NCBI RefSeq assembly: GCF_016086655.4 | Contig: NC_052136.2 | Span: 11,346,001-11,410,000, forward strand | DNA from: Lepeophtheirus salmonis | Taxonomy: Eukaryota > Arthropoda > Copepoda > Siphonostomatoida > Caligidae | Reading direction: 5' to 3' | Length of the DNA: 64,000 bases | The notes under the pieces: model-generated | Told to the model about the DNA's origin: nothing | What the model saw: the letters and a program-made list of their open reading frames with translations, nothing else | Database searches by the model: none | Made by a program: the position numbers and the translations under genes | Shown: one piece after another, positions 1 through 12,966 of the stretch | How positions within the stretch are numbered: position 1 is the stretch's first letter | How the letters are laid out: each line of letters opens with the position of its first letter

Positions 1-3000
1 TGTGATTACTATATACTTACATTTTATATACTAGAAAAGGCTAGATAAATAAAATACACCTTTCAGTTCGTCAACAATCCAAAATCTTACATGTTAGAAA
101 ATGCTGAAAATTTATTACTCTAATCATCATAAACAAAAGCTAATTGAAAAGTAAGATTTTTAATTAATTTTGAGGCTAAAAAGGTGTACATATTTCAAGG
201 GTAATCTTTATGTGCTTTTGTAATAGACCCATGCTAAAAAGCATCATAAAAAAACAAAATTAAATTTTAAATACACAATTCGTCTCAAAAAATAAATTAG
301 AGGATTCGTAACATCAACTTGCAATCGTAAGCAGCCCTCTAAGAAGCACAATAAATCAGTATTTCTCACTGTACACAATTTATCATTTATCAACGTCAGT
401 AATTAAAGCTGTGCTCTTTTAATTATCAAAACAATGCATACACATTCCTTATAATAGATCATATTATTAATCCAGAACGTTATAAATACTACAAAATAAT
501 CAATCAATTAGTCATCATGATTGCAAATAGTGTAATCACTATTTATACGCAGACCATTCATAGATATATTTTTTTAAGATCATCATTTATATTTCTTTGA
601 AAATATCATAATCTAACCTTCATAAATTAATTAATTATTTTCAAATTTGTGTATACCCATACAAGTGATGCAACCAGTCACGTTTTGAATTTTTACTTTC
701 ATTATAAATTACACCTAATTATTTATTATTAATCATACCTATCGATTCAGATGTATTTAATTATTAATTTAGTAATCTATTTACAAAATTGTCCATTAAA
801 CTATTTATTCACATTTTTACTTGTCTTTTTAGCGTGAAATAACGTTTTTAAATATGACTTCTTTCCTCCCTCATTACAATTAATAAAACAATTTGTCACA
901 GAAAAAGAAGAACCGTCCACCCTCAACCCTGACTTTTAAAGTAAGTTTCCAAAAAATTCATCTCATTTCAATTCAAATATATTTTTAATGTTTAAAAAAT
1001 GTATGTAGAAAAGCGTAGATCTGCGTGAATTTATTGTCATTTGCGTAGTACTTGAGAGCCCTGGAATAGGGACACCTTTGTTTAGCAGAAAACATGTATA
1101 TAAAAGGGCATAAAAACTCAATTACTATAAACAAACTGTTGTTTGTTTAAAATGTGCGTTGTAAATATAAAGGCCAATCAAACCCACAGATAAACCACGG
1201 TATAAAAGTCCTATACACCTTTCCAACCACTTTTGTAATTAATAAAATATTTTCTTCTTCATTGATTACAATATAGATAGTTAATTAAAAATTTATTTGT
1301 TAAATACAATTACATTGGGTTCAATCATCTTTGTTAAAAATTTGACATATAAATATTTTGATAAGTACATCGATAATTTTGATAAAACTTAACAAGACCC
1401 ATGAATTATTTATCGGATACCCTTACTAACTTATAAAGCTTTTTTTAATCTATATCATGGAATGATTCAGTATAATCTCTGGAGAAAAAAATCAATTATT
1501 CTTGGTTTAAATATTAATGATCTTATTAATTTTACATCATTAAAGGAAAAACAATTTGCAAAAAACAGCAAGTCATTGATTAAATCTCTAATGAGAAATT
1601 GCGTAAGGGAGTGATTTTAAACTTATCACATTGGGTACCACATAAAAAAAAAATACTACGTGCAAACATTATTTAATATTTGTCAATTTTTGATAATATG
1701 TTATCGAACAGATTTTGCAAAAAAAAAAAATATAGTTTCATTTATTTTCAAACATAACTACACAAAAAAGCACCATTGAGTCTTCGCAAATTTATTTCAA
1801 ATTATAATTTGGATCATTATGGTAATAGTTAGATAGGTTATTATCCAAAAAATAAATAAGTTAAAACATTACATTGTTTATGTTGTAGAGCAGTGCTTTA
1901 AACAGTTTTACAAAGTGTACCATTCTAGAAAATATCGAGATCTCAATTTGAAATTTTTGTGAAGTTGTTATACGCAAATTTTGGATGACCTCTTTGACAT
2001 TAAGGGCATATTTTTTGAGTGATTTTTATCATTACTACCCAGTAGTACCTTCAAGTGTGAACCAACAAATATGTTTAGATATTTGTCATAGATAATATTA
2101 AGCAAATTTATAATGTGTTATTATTCTTCATGAAGTTTGAACAAAATACAGGCAATTTTCCTTCTACAAGGTAGTTATCAGCGAAAAATGTGGTGTGTCA
2201 ACATAAAAACAATCTTGATCAAAAATCAAGAACAGGAGTACAATATTTCATAGACATATTTGAGCCAATGAAAGGTCTTGTATTTAAATTTGTGATATGA
2301 TTTAAGATTCTCAAGCTTTTTAGTTATGCTTATCCTTTATTTATTTTAAGAAACATATATTGCATCTTTTAAACAAAATCTAACAATTTATTATACTCTT
2401 ATGGATACAGTTAATTTTGGCTACTTTTAATAAAATTTGTGTCGCCTCTAAAGGGTTAATAAGACTAATTTGTTAATAGAAATGGACAATCATTCATGAA
2501 AGATTACAATTGTAACTTACACTCAATTTTAAGAAAATTCATTCTAGCTTGTTTTTGTGTAAACGGCCATATGTTTACATTTATTCAATTTATTTGTTCC
2601 TTTTTAGAATTAATTGAGCTTAAAGATTTAATTTTCAAACATTGATGGTTTTTTTAGTATATTTCTTAATTTAAAGTATATTCCTTATTTACAAAATTTA
2701 AAAATCATTTATATAATGGATTTTACATTATAGTTAATATTTCTAAGTGTAGGAGGTAATGATGTGACTTTTAAGATGACTCTTTGTCTCGAAACTAGGA
2801 TCTTTATTTCGTGGGAAATAGTCTTGTCGTAAAATCTCTTTTAAACATTTTTTTTTAATTGGGATCTGAGGGTATTTCTGAATAAGATAGTAAATAATTA
2901 AAACAGTAAAATTTAAGTAATTTATTAGATATTATAAGAAAAAAAAATCAAATTGTAAAATATTCCAAATTAATCCATATTAACTACATTATAGAATGAA

Positions 3001-4639
3001 CTATAATTATACAATCATTTTTAGTTTTGTTATAGGTATAGGTTTGTTATATCGTGAAAAACTTTATCTTAAATATGTACTCAACTTTTTATTAAATGAA
3101 TCACATACAGGAAACTTATATCTAGAGTCAAATTCGGATTGAAGAGATTCAGATACAATAAAAAAACGTTTCTTGTCAACGTTTTCTCAAATGCCCATTT
3201 TGTAGAATATAAAATGGTTTAGATTGAGAAAATATGAAATTTCTTCCCTTTTTTGATATGAGCTGGATATGGATTCATTAAAATGAAGTGTTGTATGAGG
3301 ATTTTTCCTTTTTAAAGATATAAAATATCAACTGGCTCCAACATTTTTGATTCGCATATTTCTTTTTACATTCAATTTCATAATATTTTTTTATTCAGTA
3401 CTAATACATATCGTGAATGTCTCCCAAATAACACTTTCGCTAAAAGATAAGCTAAAAATACTAAATTAACTGTCAAAAACAAAAATCTAATCAAACACTG
3501 GTTACTCTTAATAGCTGATATGCATAAGTATCCAATAATTGTGGTTTTTTATATACATCGGATATAAGAAAACCCGGTATTATCAACATATCAACTAAAA
3601 ATTGCAGCTACCTATATTGCGATTAATTCATTATTAAAATCAAAGTTTGCCCACAAATTTTGTTTTTATGGGTAATTTATCGTAGGGGTTAAACCTTGAG
3701 AAATGTCAAGAGACAAGGCCTATTTAATACCAATTGTAGAAGTAACGATGTCTTTGTATCGATCGCTCAAAGTTGTGTTCTTCTCTAGGTGTCGAGAACA
3801 ACTGACTAACCCACAACTATTGCAGCATGAAAACCTTTTTTCACCTATATGAATATAAAAACAATGGTTTATCTCAGGGAAAACAAAATTTCATGGAATT
3901 TTCTTTAAATTTTTTTTTCATACGTATCGATACAATCGATGAGTTTTCATCTATAGCCCAGTTCCATTAATTCCCACGATTATCCGAATCATTTTTGACT
4001 TACTAATATTTGATCGGAAATGCTCAGTGAGATACTTTTCCTGCATGTATCTCACCTTCTACAGAATGACTCATCATTTTCAAATCGCAAAAACGTGAAC
4101 CTTGGCTCATAATAAAGGTATATACAAATTTTATTTTTATATGTAAGTAATGATTTGTTATTTTTTAGAAATTGGATTTAATGGGTTTCAATAATTTTAC
4201 ATATGTAGGAGAAATGATATGCAGATTTTGCAAACATGGTTTTTGTCAGGATCAACTAAAACAATATATGCAATTATCATTCGTCAAAAATTTAATAATT
4301 AATTTACTTTATTGAGATAAATTACCTCCCTTTCCATTTTTTGACCTTATTCTGCGATTTCTAGACATTTTAAAGTTTTTTTTAAAAGAGTTCATGTCTC
4401 ACTTTCCCCTCTTCAGTAGAATTTAGTAATTATAAGTACACTTTATAATCAGACTCCATCCCATATGGGGTGGAGAATCCTCAAACGGCAAATAGTCCAA
4501 CCCTTTTTTTGTTCATGAAAGGGTTTAAGGGGAGATATTCATTTGCAAGTGGAGGTAAAAGGGAAAAATTGTAGAATGCTGACGTCATAGTCACGCACCC
4601 TTACGATGTAATTAATAAATTAGTCTGAAAAAGTCGGAG
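1..4639. other. AT-rich DNA without recognisable genes
   Basis: I see no coding sequence, tRNA or mobile-element motif here. All frames are broken by frequent stops, and A and T runs of 7-10 bases are common. The only structure noted is a 22-base near-palindrome at about 4454-4475 centred on CCATATGG, with 20 of 22 positions symmetrical. Unrecognised, strongly diverged repeats cannot be excluded. Confidence 0.6.
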
Positions 4640-5018
4640 CCACTGAGTTAAGGTCAATATGGACAACTACTTGGACTTAAAGAAGACTAAGGTTCTCCAA
4701 TGAATCCAGGAAACCAAGATCGGTTTTAAAATCTATAAAACACTCTTATACAACGACAAAATTGTTTTGTTGTGGTTTGTGTCGAAATTTTGGGGATTTT
4801 TGGCCTAAAGATTGTTTGGCTTCCTCCTTTTCCTAATTGCAAGTTGTTGGATTTTGCTATGTAAGATATTGTGGAAACCGATACTTCTGTTTGAGCCTTT
4901 AAGGAAAACTTTTATGGGAGTTGCAGAAACTACTTGCAATAATATTCTACCAGAAACTGTGCGTGCCAGCCGCATTAGTTCTTTTAAACGGCTTAAGGCT
5001 GTAATCCATACCAAATGA
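4640..5018 (+). pseudogene. Mariner-like transposase, C-terminal remnant
   Basis: This is a decayed 3' part of a mariner-family transposase, the enzyme that cuts and pastes its own element at TA sites. From about 4660 the conceptual product has a KTKVL block, then a CVEILGIF block, then a PPFPNCKLLDFAM block at about 4821-4862. The last corresponds to the family signature WPPxSPDLNPLDFAMW, which carries the third catalytic Asp; that Asp (LLD) is kept. In-frame stops follow DFAM and TSV. The frame shifts near 4918 into VAETTCNNILPETVRAS and ends with FKRLKAVIHTK and TGA at 5016-5018, the usual mariner C-terminus. N-terminal DNA-binding and first catalytic blocks are absent. No terminal inverted repeats were found. 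Open frames of 68-69 codons on either strand here are fragments or shadows of this remnant. Confidence 0.75.
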
Positions 5019-6183
5019 GGTCAATTTACAATAAAACCTAACCCAAAGCTTCATTTATCTCTTATTTCAAACGGTGTATTAACCAAATTTTGCTTACAAA
5101 AACAATATAACAATAATTGTTTTTAACAATATTTGAATGCAATGTATTTATAACTATGTATTTGGTCCTTATAAATATCAAAATATCAAGGTCATTGATT
5201 AAGGCCTATATGTGAATATAAGTCACTCTCTTTTTGATTTTCTTGAGGCAATTATTTTTTTCGTATACAATCACAAAAATATTTACGCATATCAATATTT
5301 TAGACATTTACAAATATTTTCAAAAGATGTCATTCATCTTTGTATTACTCTAATATTATAATTATTTTTAAATAGATCAATGTATATCTTGAAGCTATAA
5401 TTAGATACATTTAGAAAATGATAGTAATAAATGGATATGAGTTTGCAAATATGTACGTACTTACACGAACCGAAAAGATTTTCCAATATCCCTTTTCAAC
5501 CATTGATTGTTTAATGTTTATATTGTTATGTTGTTAATGTACATAACTTTTTTTGGTATTTGAATTATTGCTTATTTCGAATATTCACGACACATTATAA
5601 ATGGGTGATAAGGATACCTAAAAATGATGTTGAAATGTTAAGGCACTCAATCATATGTTTAAAAAAATCACATGTAAATATTTTTTGAAACCATTTTAGG
5701 ATAAAAATACAATATATCCCCCTCATAATGGAGTTCTTATTTTACCTAATAATTCCAAATAGTCTAAGACATTTAGAAAAAAAAACCAGTCATACCAAGA
5801 TAGTGTGTGTACTATAGGTACAATGTAATTCAAGGTGTGTACTATTAAAACTAACATTCCTGATAAATACTTAGTTGGAAATGATATTGTGATCGATAAC
5901 TATGTTTTTTTATGTTAATGGCTTTTATTTTATGTATTTAAAATAATATTAGAATTTAAGCGTTCTTCTGAGAAGAGTTTTAGATAGTTGAAATTCATTT
6001 GTCTAAGACATACCGATTAAATGTATTTGATTATGGTTCCTGAAATTTTTCTAAGCGGTATTTTTTGTTTTCATTTATACCAAACATATACATTTATATA
6101 AAAAAATCGATTTCTTTAGTAAGACTACCACGAGCATGATCACAGAAGTTCAATCGCTAAACCAAATTTACCATTTAATTAAT
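5019..6183. other. AT-rich DNA without recognisable genes
   Basis: Probably begins with the decayed 3' untranslated part of the preceding mariner remnant. A short direct repeat of GTGTGTACTA occurs at about 5804 and 5836. Nothing else is recognised. Confidence 0.55.
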
Positions 6184-6471
6184 TTACTAATAATCCTTCC
6201 AGCATGAAGTCCACACCAAACAGTATATTTTTGGGATGCAATGATGCCTCATGAAGTACTTGTGGATTGCTTCCTGAACTATAAGGCATATTTTGCATAT
6301 TAACAAAGCCATTAACCCAAAAATGAGCTTAATCTCTAAAGATGATTTTGCGATGAAAATCAGCATTGAATGGTTATTTTGATAAAAATCAATTTGGAAG
6401 ATTTGTATACGCCGATCAATTGTATATCCCTCCATGATTAAATTTATACTAATGAAGTTTCTAAATGTCAA
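6184..6471 (-). pseudogene. Tc3/mariner-like transposase with internal deletion and frameshifts
   Basis: On the minus strand an N-terminal block MEGYTIDRRIQIFQIDFYQN starts at about 6435. It resembles the first helix region of a widespread arthropod Tc3/mariner-like transposase whose products start M..YT...R..I. After about 12 residues of poor match the frame jumps by one to a block reading FHRKIIFRD then AHFWVNGFVN, and then SNPQVLHEASLHP. A second shift gives KYTVWCGLHAGRII. In intact relatives the FHRKIIFSDEAHFWLNG block (first catalytic Asp) lies well over 100 residues from the start, so most of the DNA-binding half has been deleted. The remnant also stops before the second and third catalytic residues. 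The 94-codon open frame over this stretch mixes correct and shifted reading frames and is not a real protein. No terminal repeats were located. Confidence 0.75.
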
Positions 6472-7149
6472 AGGAAGAAAATAAATATGGTGTCATTATG
6501 ATAATTTCATATTTATTCAAGTCTGCTTATGGTATCACATATAAGCTGTAGACTATATAACCTAAAAAGAGTCTAATAAAAATGTCATGAGTTCTGAGGT
6601 GCTTGTCAGAGATACCGTCTCACTTTTCGGTTTCTTTTTTTTAACATACTGGCAAGTCATACTTTCTGCAACATTATCCCATGCTACAACAAATAAGGAC
6701 CAATGAAGTTGTATATTATTAAAATATCCATTTTAATACTTGCGTATCTAAATATTCTTGTGAAGTACTCGCTTTAAAATTGGACTTGAATTAACAGAGG
6801 GTTAGTTATGACCAAACCATTGACCAACAAAAGTATTAGAAACACCATTTTTGATGATTATTAATATTACATTTCATAAGCTAAAGTCATAGTAATTTTT
6901 AAAAACACTGCGCTTGAAGAAATTGCAAAAATCAAATTCGGAAAATATACATTTTACCGTTGAATATGGATATAATTAAATGCTATCTCCTAGTGTTGTC
7001 ATGATACCAATATTTTTGTAGAAGTTTTGGGACAGAAATTTGATTACGCTATGTTTTTGTTTTTGCCGTTTTATATAGGACGATTTTCTACAACAAAGAT
7101 TTGGTTGGTTATGTCAAAAATTTGGACAATTTTTTAATGACATTATGGA
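6472..7149. other. AT-rich DNA without recognisable genes
   Basis: No motif recognised. It may include decayed 5' sequence of the Tc3-like remnant, which is transcribed leftward from about 6470. Confidence 0.5.
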
Positions 7150-7245
7150 ATTACAAGAATCGGTTTCGATATCAATGGTGTATAGTACCGTTCTAAATAC
7201 ATCAGTATCCCGGTGGTACTATAGTACCGGAATACTAAACATCAT
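7150..7245 (-). repeat. Dispersed GGTACC-type repeat, copy 1
   Basis: Read on the minus strand this segment aligns with 29785-29860 on the plus strand: both contain GGTACCA, a TTTA-AACGGTACTAT block and a final GAAACCGAT block in the same order. It contains a perfect 14-base palindrome GGTACTATAGTACC at 7215-7228. Sequences of this style are typical of non-autonomous hAT-like element ends in animals, but no 8-bp target duplication or terminal CAG was found, so the class is only a guess. Confidence 0.55.
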
Positions 7246-7989
7246 TACAATCTATACTTAGTTATGATTTTGAATTGTAGTGGCTTCTATTACGGTGGTT
7301 TATGTTGTTCATGAATCCATAGTCATTCCTTCCATTTTATTAAATCATCCTTCCAATCCTAACATGAATAATATTTGGGGTTTTATCAACATACCATAAC
7401 AAAATTATCACTATCACCATTTTATGAGGATTGGATTCAGTCTAAGATTCTAATATTGAGCAAATATGAAAATCACATTTTCAATAATTTTGGGTTTTTA
7501 AATTTTTTGAGTCTTTTTGATTAAACACATAGATATTTAAAAACAAAGCAAAAGTTTGAAAAAACAAATTAATACTCTGTAAATTAAAAAAATCTTCATA
7601 ATTTAAAATCAGGTTTTGTGGTCATTTTTTTTTCTTTTTTTGGTTAAAATAATTTATTTATATTCTACAAAACAAACAGTGTAAATAATAAATACAGATA
7701 GAGATAAAAAGTAGTTCATATAAATTAAAAGGCAGAGGACAATTACTTTTAAAAAAAACATAAATGAACATTATAGTTCATATTTAATGTCTTGAAGTAA
7801 AATAACCTTATATAATATTGAAAAAAAGTCTATGCATCAGCTAAAGTTAATAAAAATGAGGATGTCTTCTTATCACTGACTTGATGAGATTAAAATATTG
7901 CACGGACATCGATGGAACAAATTTGTTGATATTTCCGGCCCATGCCCATGACGAAGATTAAGATTTTGATAGAAAGTACTGAATATCGA
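7246..7989. other. AT-rich DNA, possible LINE 3' tail
   Basis: This lies on the 3' side of the minus-strand LINE remnant. The LINE frame stays weakly open down to about 7760 with scattered stops, so part of this stretch may be its decayed C-terminus or 3' untranslated region. Nothing else is recognised. Confidence 0.4.
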
Positions 7990-9530
7990 TCAGCTGCGCT
8001 TATCATTATAGTTCTTAATTATTCCACATGTAATGGAGGGTTAATAGTTAATTTTTTAGCAATCAATGATTTAATATTTCATAAAGCAAACTGCACGGCT
8101 TTGTGACCAGGAGAAGTATTTTTATTTCTCTTATAAGCTCCAAATAATATATTTGCCTATATTAAGTTAGAAGAAATATCTTCTGTCACACGAACGTTGT
8201 ATTGGATAAAATATTTGACTACTCTCAAAACTCGGAAATCAGTAAAATCCTGCAGGGTAGAGTAGAATATAAAACTGCAGTCTTTGCACGGTTAATAAAA
8301 TTTGATATTGTCTGTGGAAATTTGAAATTATGCCTTAAATTTTGTCCCGTCTGAAATTTCATAAATTGATCGGTGAATTCTTTGTTCCCATGACGGAAGA
8401 AGATCGAGTAGTACCATAAATTCATCTAACACAGACTTCACTTCCAGCGACAAATTTTGGTTAAAACTCATTTTTAAAAACCATGGATCCGAAGGGGTAA
8501 AATATTTAAGAGACCTCTCAAGAGGAAGACAAAATCTCCTTCCCTAAAATTTCGGTCTTAAGTCATGAAAACTTAAAATTTTAAAATGAAGAACAGTTTT
8601 CTCTAATAAAAACGGATTCCCAAACTTATTCACAAAAGGCATTTTATTACCATTTTTGTGAATTATATCAATTGTTGAATCTGAAATATAATTAGGTCTT
8701 CCTTTCCATAAAATTATTTGAATAGACGCTAGAAGTGGTGAACAAAAATCCAAATCCCGATTAGTTAAGGGAGTTCCCATTTGGATCTATTCATAATATT
8801 TAGAGGACGTGAAATTCACCCTCCAGTCTCTCAACGAATATACACTTAATTCCTCAAAAACCTTTTTATAAAATTTTTGGATCATACAAGATAAAAGGCA
8901 GAGCCCAACGCCTAACTTATTCTTTGGACGCTTTAAAGCAGGAATATAATTTTTATGAAAGATACTCAAAAACCATGCATCTTCTTGCATCATTGCAAAT
9001 TCTGCTAGAGTAGGAATAGAGGTAGTTCTGTATAATACAAAAGGAACAATTTGCATATTAAATAAATCAATGCGTTTTTGTAGAGATAATTGATGCCATT
9101 TTTGGATCTGTTTGTTGACCATCATATTTAATCGGACACAATTAGCTCTTGAGACACCATTGGTTGTCCATTCGATACCTAATATCTTAACATTCTGTAC
9201 AACTCAACAAGCTTCGATTATTATAAAACTGTCCGGCTTCCAAGATCCAAGAGGAAGGATGGCAGTTTTCAATTTATTAATTTATAATCCTGACTTGACC
9301 TTAAATTTGTTAAAAAAAGTCAAAAGAACTTTGATCCTATACCGAAGTTGAATTTCCGAATTGGCTTCAATCATTAACGTTACATCATCAGCATATAGGT
9401 CAATTAAATGCAGAGTCCCACAAAAAGAGACTCCAAATCCAAAATACTTTTTCGAAATGGTCTTTGTTAGTTCATTGATTGTAGATATAAACGGCAAGTG
9501 GGTGACTGGACATACTTGTCTACTGTTCTT
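7990..9530 (-). pseudogene. LINE (non-LTR retrotransposon) ORF2 remnant, reverse transcriptase to C-terminus
   Basis: One minus-strand frame can be followed for about 510 codons with only scattered stops. In order it shows RQVCPVTHLPF at about 9520-9488, matching the reverse transcriptase RQGCPLSPLLF motif. Next comes YADDVTLMIEAN at about 9396-9361, the catalytic YADD box with both Asp kept. Then follow SGL-stop-INKLKT at about 9287, VKILGIEW at about 9185-9160, and KWHQLSLQKRIDLFNMQIVP at about 9097-9038, the thumb region. A degenerate C-terminal part ends in FGAYKRNKN near 8120. The motif order and the W..LSL..RI block resemble the L1/Tx1 group. Stops lie at 9284, 9217, 8789 and 8544, with more below. 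The frame loses RT similarity above about 9530, so the endonuclease and the start of the RT are missing. This 5' truncation is usual for LINE insertions. Open frames at 8544-8780, 8787-9125 and 9282-9497 are pieces of this one pseudogene. Confidence 0.85.
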
Positions 9531-12344
9531 TCATAATTGAATGGATTCCCTCATTATATGGTCATTAGGTTCTTTGTGTACCTCTTTAATTCTTTTTTTA
9601 TATTTTCTACGTTAATTTTTTATTTCAACATCCACATTCAATAACGATGCAATAATCTCTCTTTTTTCCCACAAAACCTCAATCAAAAAGTGTGAAAAAA
9701 TCCAATAAATTATGAAGAAAAAGCATGAAAAAACTGGATTTAATATTATAAAGATAAAACAGGGATTGATATTGGGGGAGGAGCAAAGTTAATCCTGTGA
9801 TTACAAAAATATTTGTAACTTTTGTCATCTTTTCAAAAAACTCACAAAAGTTACAATGGGTTCAATTTAAAACTTTAGTATAATACTTTTTTAATTATTA
9901 TAATTTTCTTAACTCTTTGGTGAACATCCCTTTTATAAGGCAGTTAGTCAAGTGGGTAAAAAAGAACCCCAAATCATAACCTATTGATTGCATGATAATC
10001 AGTTGAATACACCATTTAAATTTTGTATCAATTTTTTAACTATTTCATCCATTTTAAATTTATAAATATCAAATAAAGTACTAAAAATACACATATATGA
10101 CATCGAAAAAAGGGTAGTTAAATTTTAGTTTTTCAACAATATATAATTTGTTATTCTTATATTGATGATAAAACTTTCTATGAAATATTCATTACTTTAT
10201 TTGAATTTTAGGAATCAAATTAGATCCCTTCATTTTTGGAGAGATTGCGTGTATCAAATAATAGATACATTTTTGTAGATACCATTGTTAAGCATAGTCC
10301 AAACATCAAACACAAAATCATTCAAGACATAAAAAAGAAAAATAAAGTAACTTCATTTTAACAAAACAGTTCATTAAATTAAACAAACCTCGATTGAAAA
10401 TTGCCTATATGTACGAATTAATCATAAAAAATAATGGTTCAGATAAATACGTATATAAAAATTATTTAATTTGATTTAATGTTTCAGGACCATGCTGAAA
10501 TTTATTGGCCATGAAATGAAGATTCAAAGCAATTAGAGACATTTTTATCAATCTTCCATTGTATAATATCCCAGTACGAAAAAGGATAAGATTTCATACA
10601 AAATATTCTTTGAAACTTTGATCATTAATTCCGAAATGTATTAACAACTCCAAAACTAATAAAATACCATCGCAAAAAAGTGGGATGCAGGAAGTAAAAA
10701 AATAACTTATATTGATGTTGGAGCAAAAATAAAATACAAAAGGATATTTCAATTCTTATGGTTGGACATGCACCTAAAAGAATTCACAAAGGTTCAAAAA
10801 TATCTTTATTTGAAAGAAAATGTAAAACCTTTTAATTCTATCAAAAACAATCCGTCTTCTTTCATCAATAAATATAGGATCCTGTTTGAAAATCATATAT
10901 ATGAATTATGATCATTCATTTCGTTGCTATTGCCAAGCCTGTTGTATAATTTTAAAAGCTTTTTTTTTTTGTGGTCCACCTCTTAAGTGTGCAAATCGAT
11001 GCAGGACCGAGTCACGTGACTAGGCTTTTATTATTGGTTCTTTTTTTTTAACCAACCGAGTGAGTCGATTTCATTATCTCTTCAGACCGATAATGGAACG
11101 ACCCCACACTACAAATAGTTAATACACTTACTGAAAAGTTGTAACACAACCTCTTGAATTTTATTGTGAAAATATAATGTACACTCCACTCAACTTCTAA
11201 CACTCAATTTATATAGAAAAATTATCTGTCATTACTTAATGTAACTCAAACCTAGTCAGAATTGACCTCTTTTACCGCAATCAATGTAGAGGTTAAGGAT
11301 GATGATTGTATAAAAAGTTACTTGAAGGTATTCATTACTAATTAATCTTTCATTAACTTTTTGACATGTTAATTATCCCTTTGGGAATTCACACAAATTT
11401 AAAAAAATCATTATTCTTACTCTATTCATGAAGGTTTTTAATTCTATTTTTTTGCAAAATGTTTGTTCATGACATTATAGCAGTTTGATATTTGTTTGGC
11501 TCATTCTCCCAAAAACTAAGTTATATACAAACTTTTTACTGCAAAGAACTTTTTATAGGAGCATGAGTTTTATATATGTACGACAAACGAACATAACATT
11601 TAAAAAAAAGACCCACTTATTTTAACTTGATTTCCTTATGAAAATGAGAAAAGTTTTAATTATTACAATAAAGTTGTATAAAATAAACAACAGATTTCAT
11701 ATACAATGGCGTTTTTTTTTTGTCTTATATTTGTCTTGAGATAATTTAAATAAAGGAAATCCTACCATAATAATATTTAATTGCATTTCCTGCAAAAAAA
11801 AAAAAATGAAAAAGAAAAATACCCATGTAACTTAACCCTTCTTGCAAAATATATTTTTTTTTAATATTTCTTAAATCAACCATGAAAAAATGTTCTTGAT
11901 ATGATTAAAAGATTATATTGTATTTAATTACAAGATTCACGTTCTTATAGCTGAACTATTTCTTAATTTACTTCCAGAAGAGACCGAGGACAGTTAATAC
12001 ATTTTTTGCTTTTTAGCTTAATTGACTTTTTAATAAGATAAAGTTAGCTTTAGTCACGCCAAAGCTTAACATAAAATCACTAAATTTGTTTTTTATTTAT
12101 TAAACCTAATTCGAGAATATATATTGGTGGTTAGTTTTTTTGCCAAATTGTATTTGAATATAACCTATTACATGTTGCAACAATTATTTTTTGTTTTAGT
12201 TTTCAATGTACTTAATTGTTAGTTTGATTATATAATAACATATTAAGATACAAAAACATCTTAATTTTGAAATATTACGATTTAAATATTGCATCCAAAT
12301 AATAACTTAACTTGAATTTACTACACACATCCCCTCACATTAGC
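9531..12344. other. AT-rich DNA without recognisable genes
   Basis: No coding sequence recognised. A less AT-rich patch at about 10966-11110 has repeated GGTC/GACC words (GGTCCACC, GGACCGAGTCACGTGACT, CAGACCGATAATGG) and resembles patches near 26310 and 40430. Poly-T and poly-A runs occur at 10971, 11713 and 11798. Confidence 0.5.
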
Positions 12345-12408
12345 CACGGCTCTGTTCTGGTTATTATACATCCATGCAGAATAAACTATATAGGGACAAT
12401 TGCAATAC
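12345..12408 (+). repeat. Short dispersed repeat, copy 1
   Basis: About 64 bases match 16317-16378 in the same orientation. Shared words include CTGGTTATT, TACATCC, TGCAGAATA and AGGGACA, followed by TTGCAA. The match fades on both sides. The copies differ at roughly one base in six, so this is an old dispersed element. The class is unknown. Confidence 0.65.
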
Positions 12409-12830
12409 TTTTGCAAAGGACCTCATTGTTCGAAGCGTTACAATCTTTCAAATTTCTCCTCACTGAGTGAGTTTTGATATTTTTTAAATTTATATCAATT
12501 GATAGTAACATAATCGATGGTTCAAACTACAAAAAAAACTAAGATTATGACTGTTATTATGTTTTCACAAGTAAATGGTTACATTCAAAATAAAATCATG
12601 ATCTCCACTCGGTGATGTGTTACTCATTCGTCCTTGTAAATACTATCATCATGTTATAGAATTGCAAATTTTGTGACTAAAGCTTTTTTATTGTTATATA
12701 AAAGGAGTCTCTTACAACTGTTCCAAGTCTCCCCTTAATATATATTTGGTGTTTTTTATTTAATCACCCCATGACGTTATTTCAATTAATACTTATAAAA
12801 TAATTACATAACCTACTTTCATAAATATAC

Positions 12831-12966
12831 AGGATGAGGACTCAAAAAATTAGAATGCAGCAAAAAACTTTTGCTTGAAATGTTTGTCATAGAAATGACA
12901 CAAAATAAAAATATATGGAAGCAAAAACAGCTTATAAAATTTGCAAATTTTTGAGTCCTTACTCTC
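12831..12966. mobile_element. Small inverted-repeat element (MITE-like)
   Basis: Inverted arms AGGACTCAAAAAATT (12837-12851) and AAATTTTTGAGTCCT (12945-12959) match at 14 of 15 positions and bound about 120 bases with no coding capacity. TATACAGG precedes the left arm, so a TA target site is possible. The arms resemble the ends of mariner-type elements, but no transposase partner with these ends is seen in the window. Confidence 0.5.

Noticed and set aside
8225..8425. 66-codon minus-strand open frame
   Set aside because: It is in a different frame from the LINE pseudogene that runs through here and is a by-product of it.
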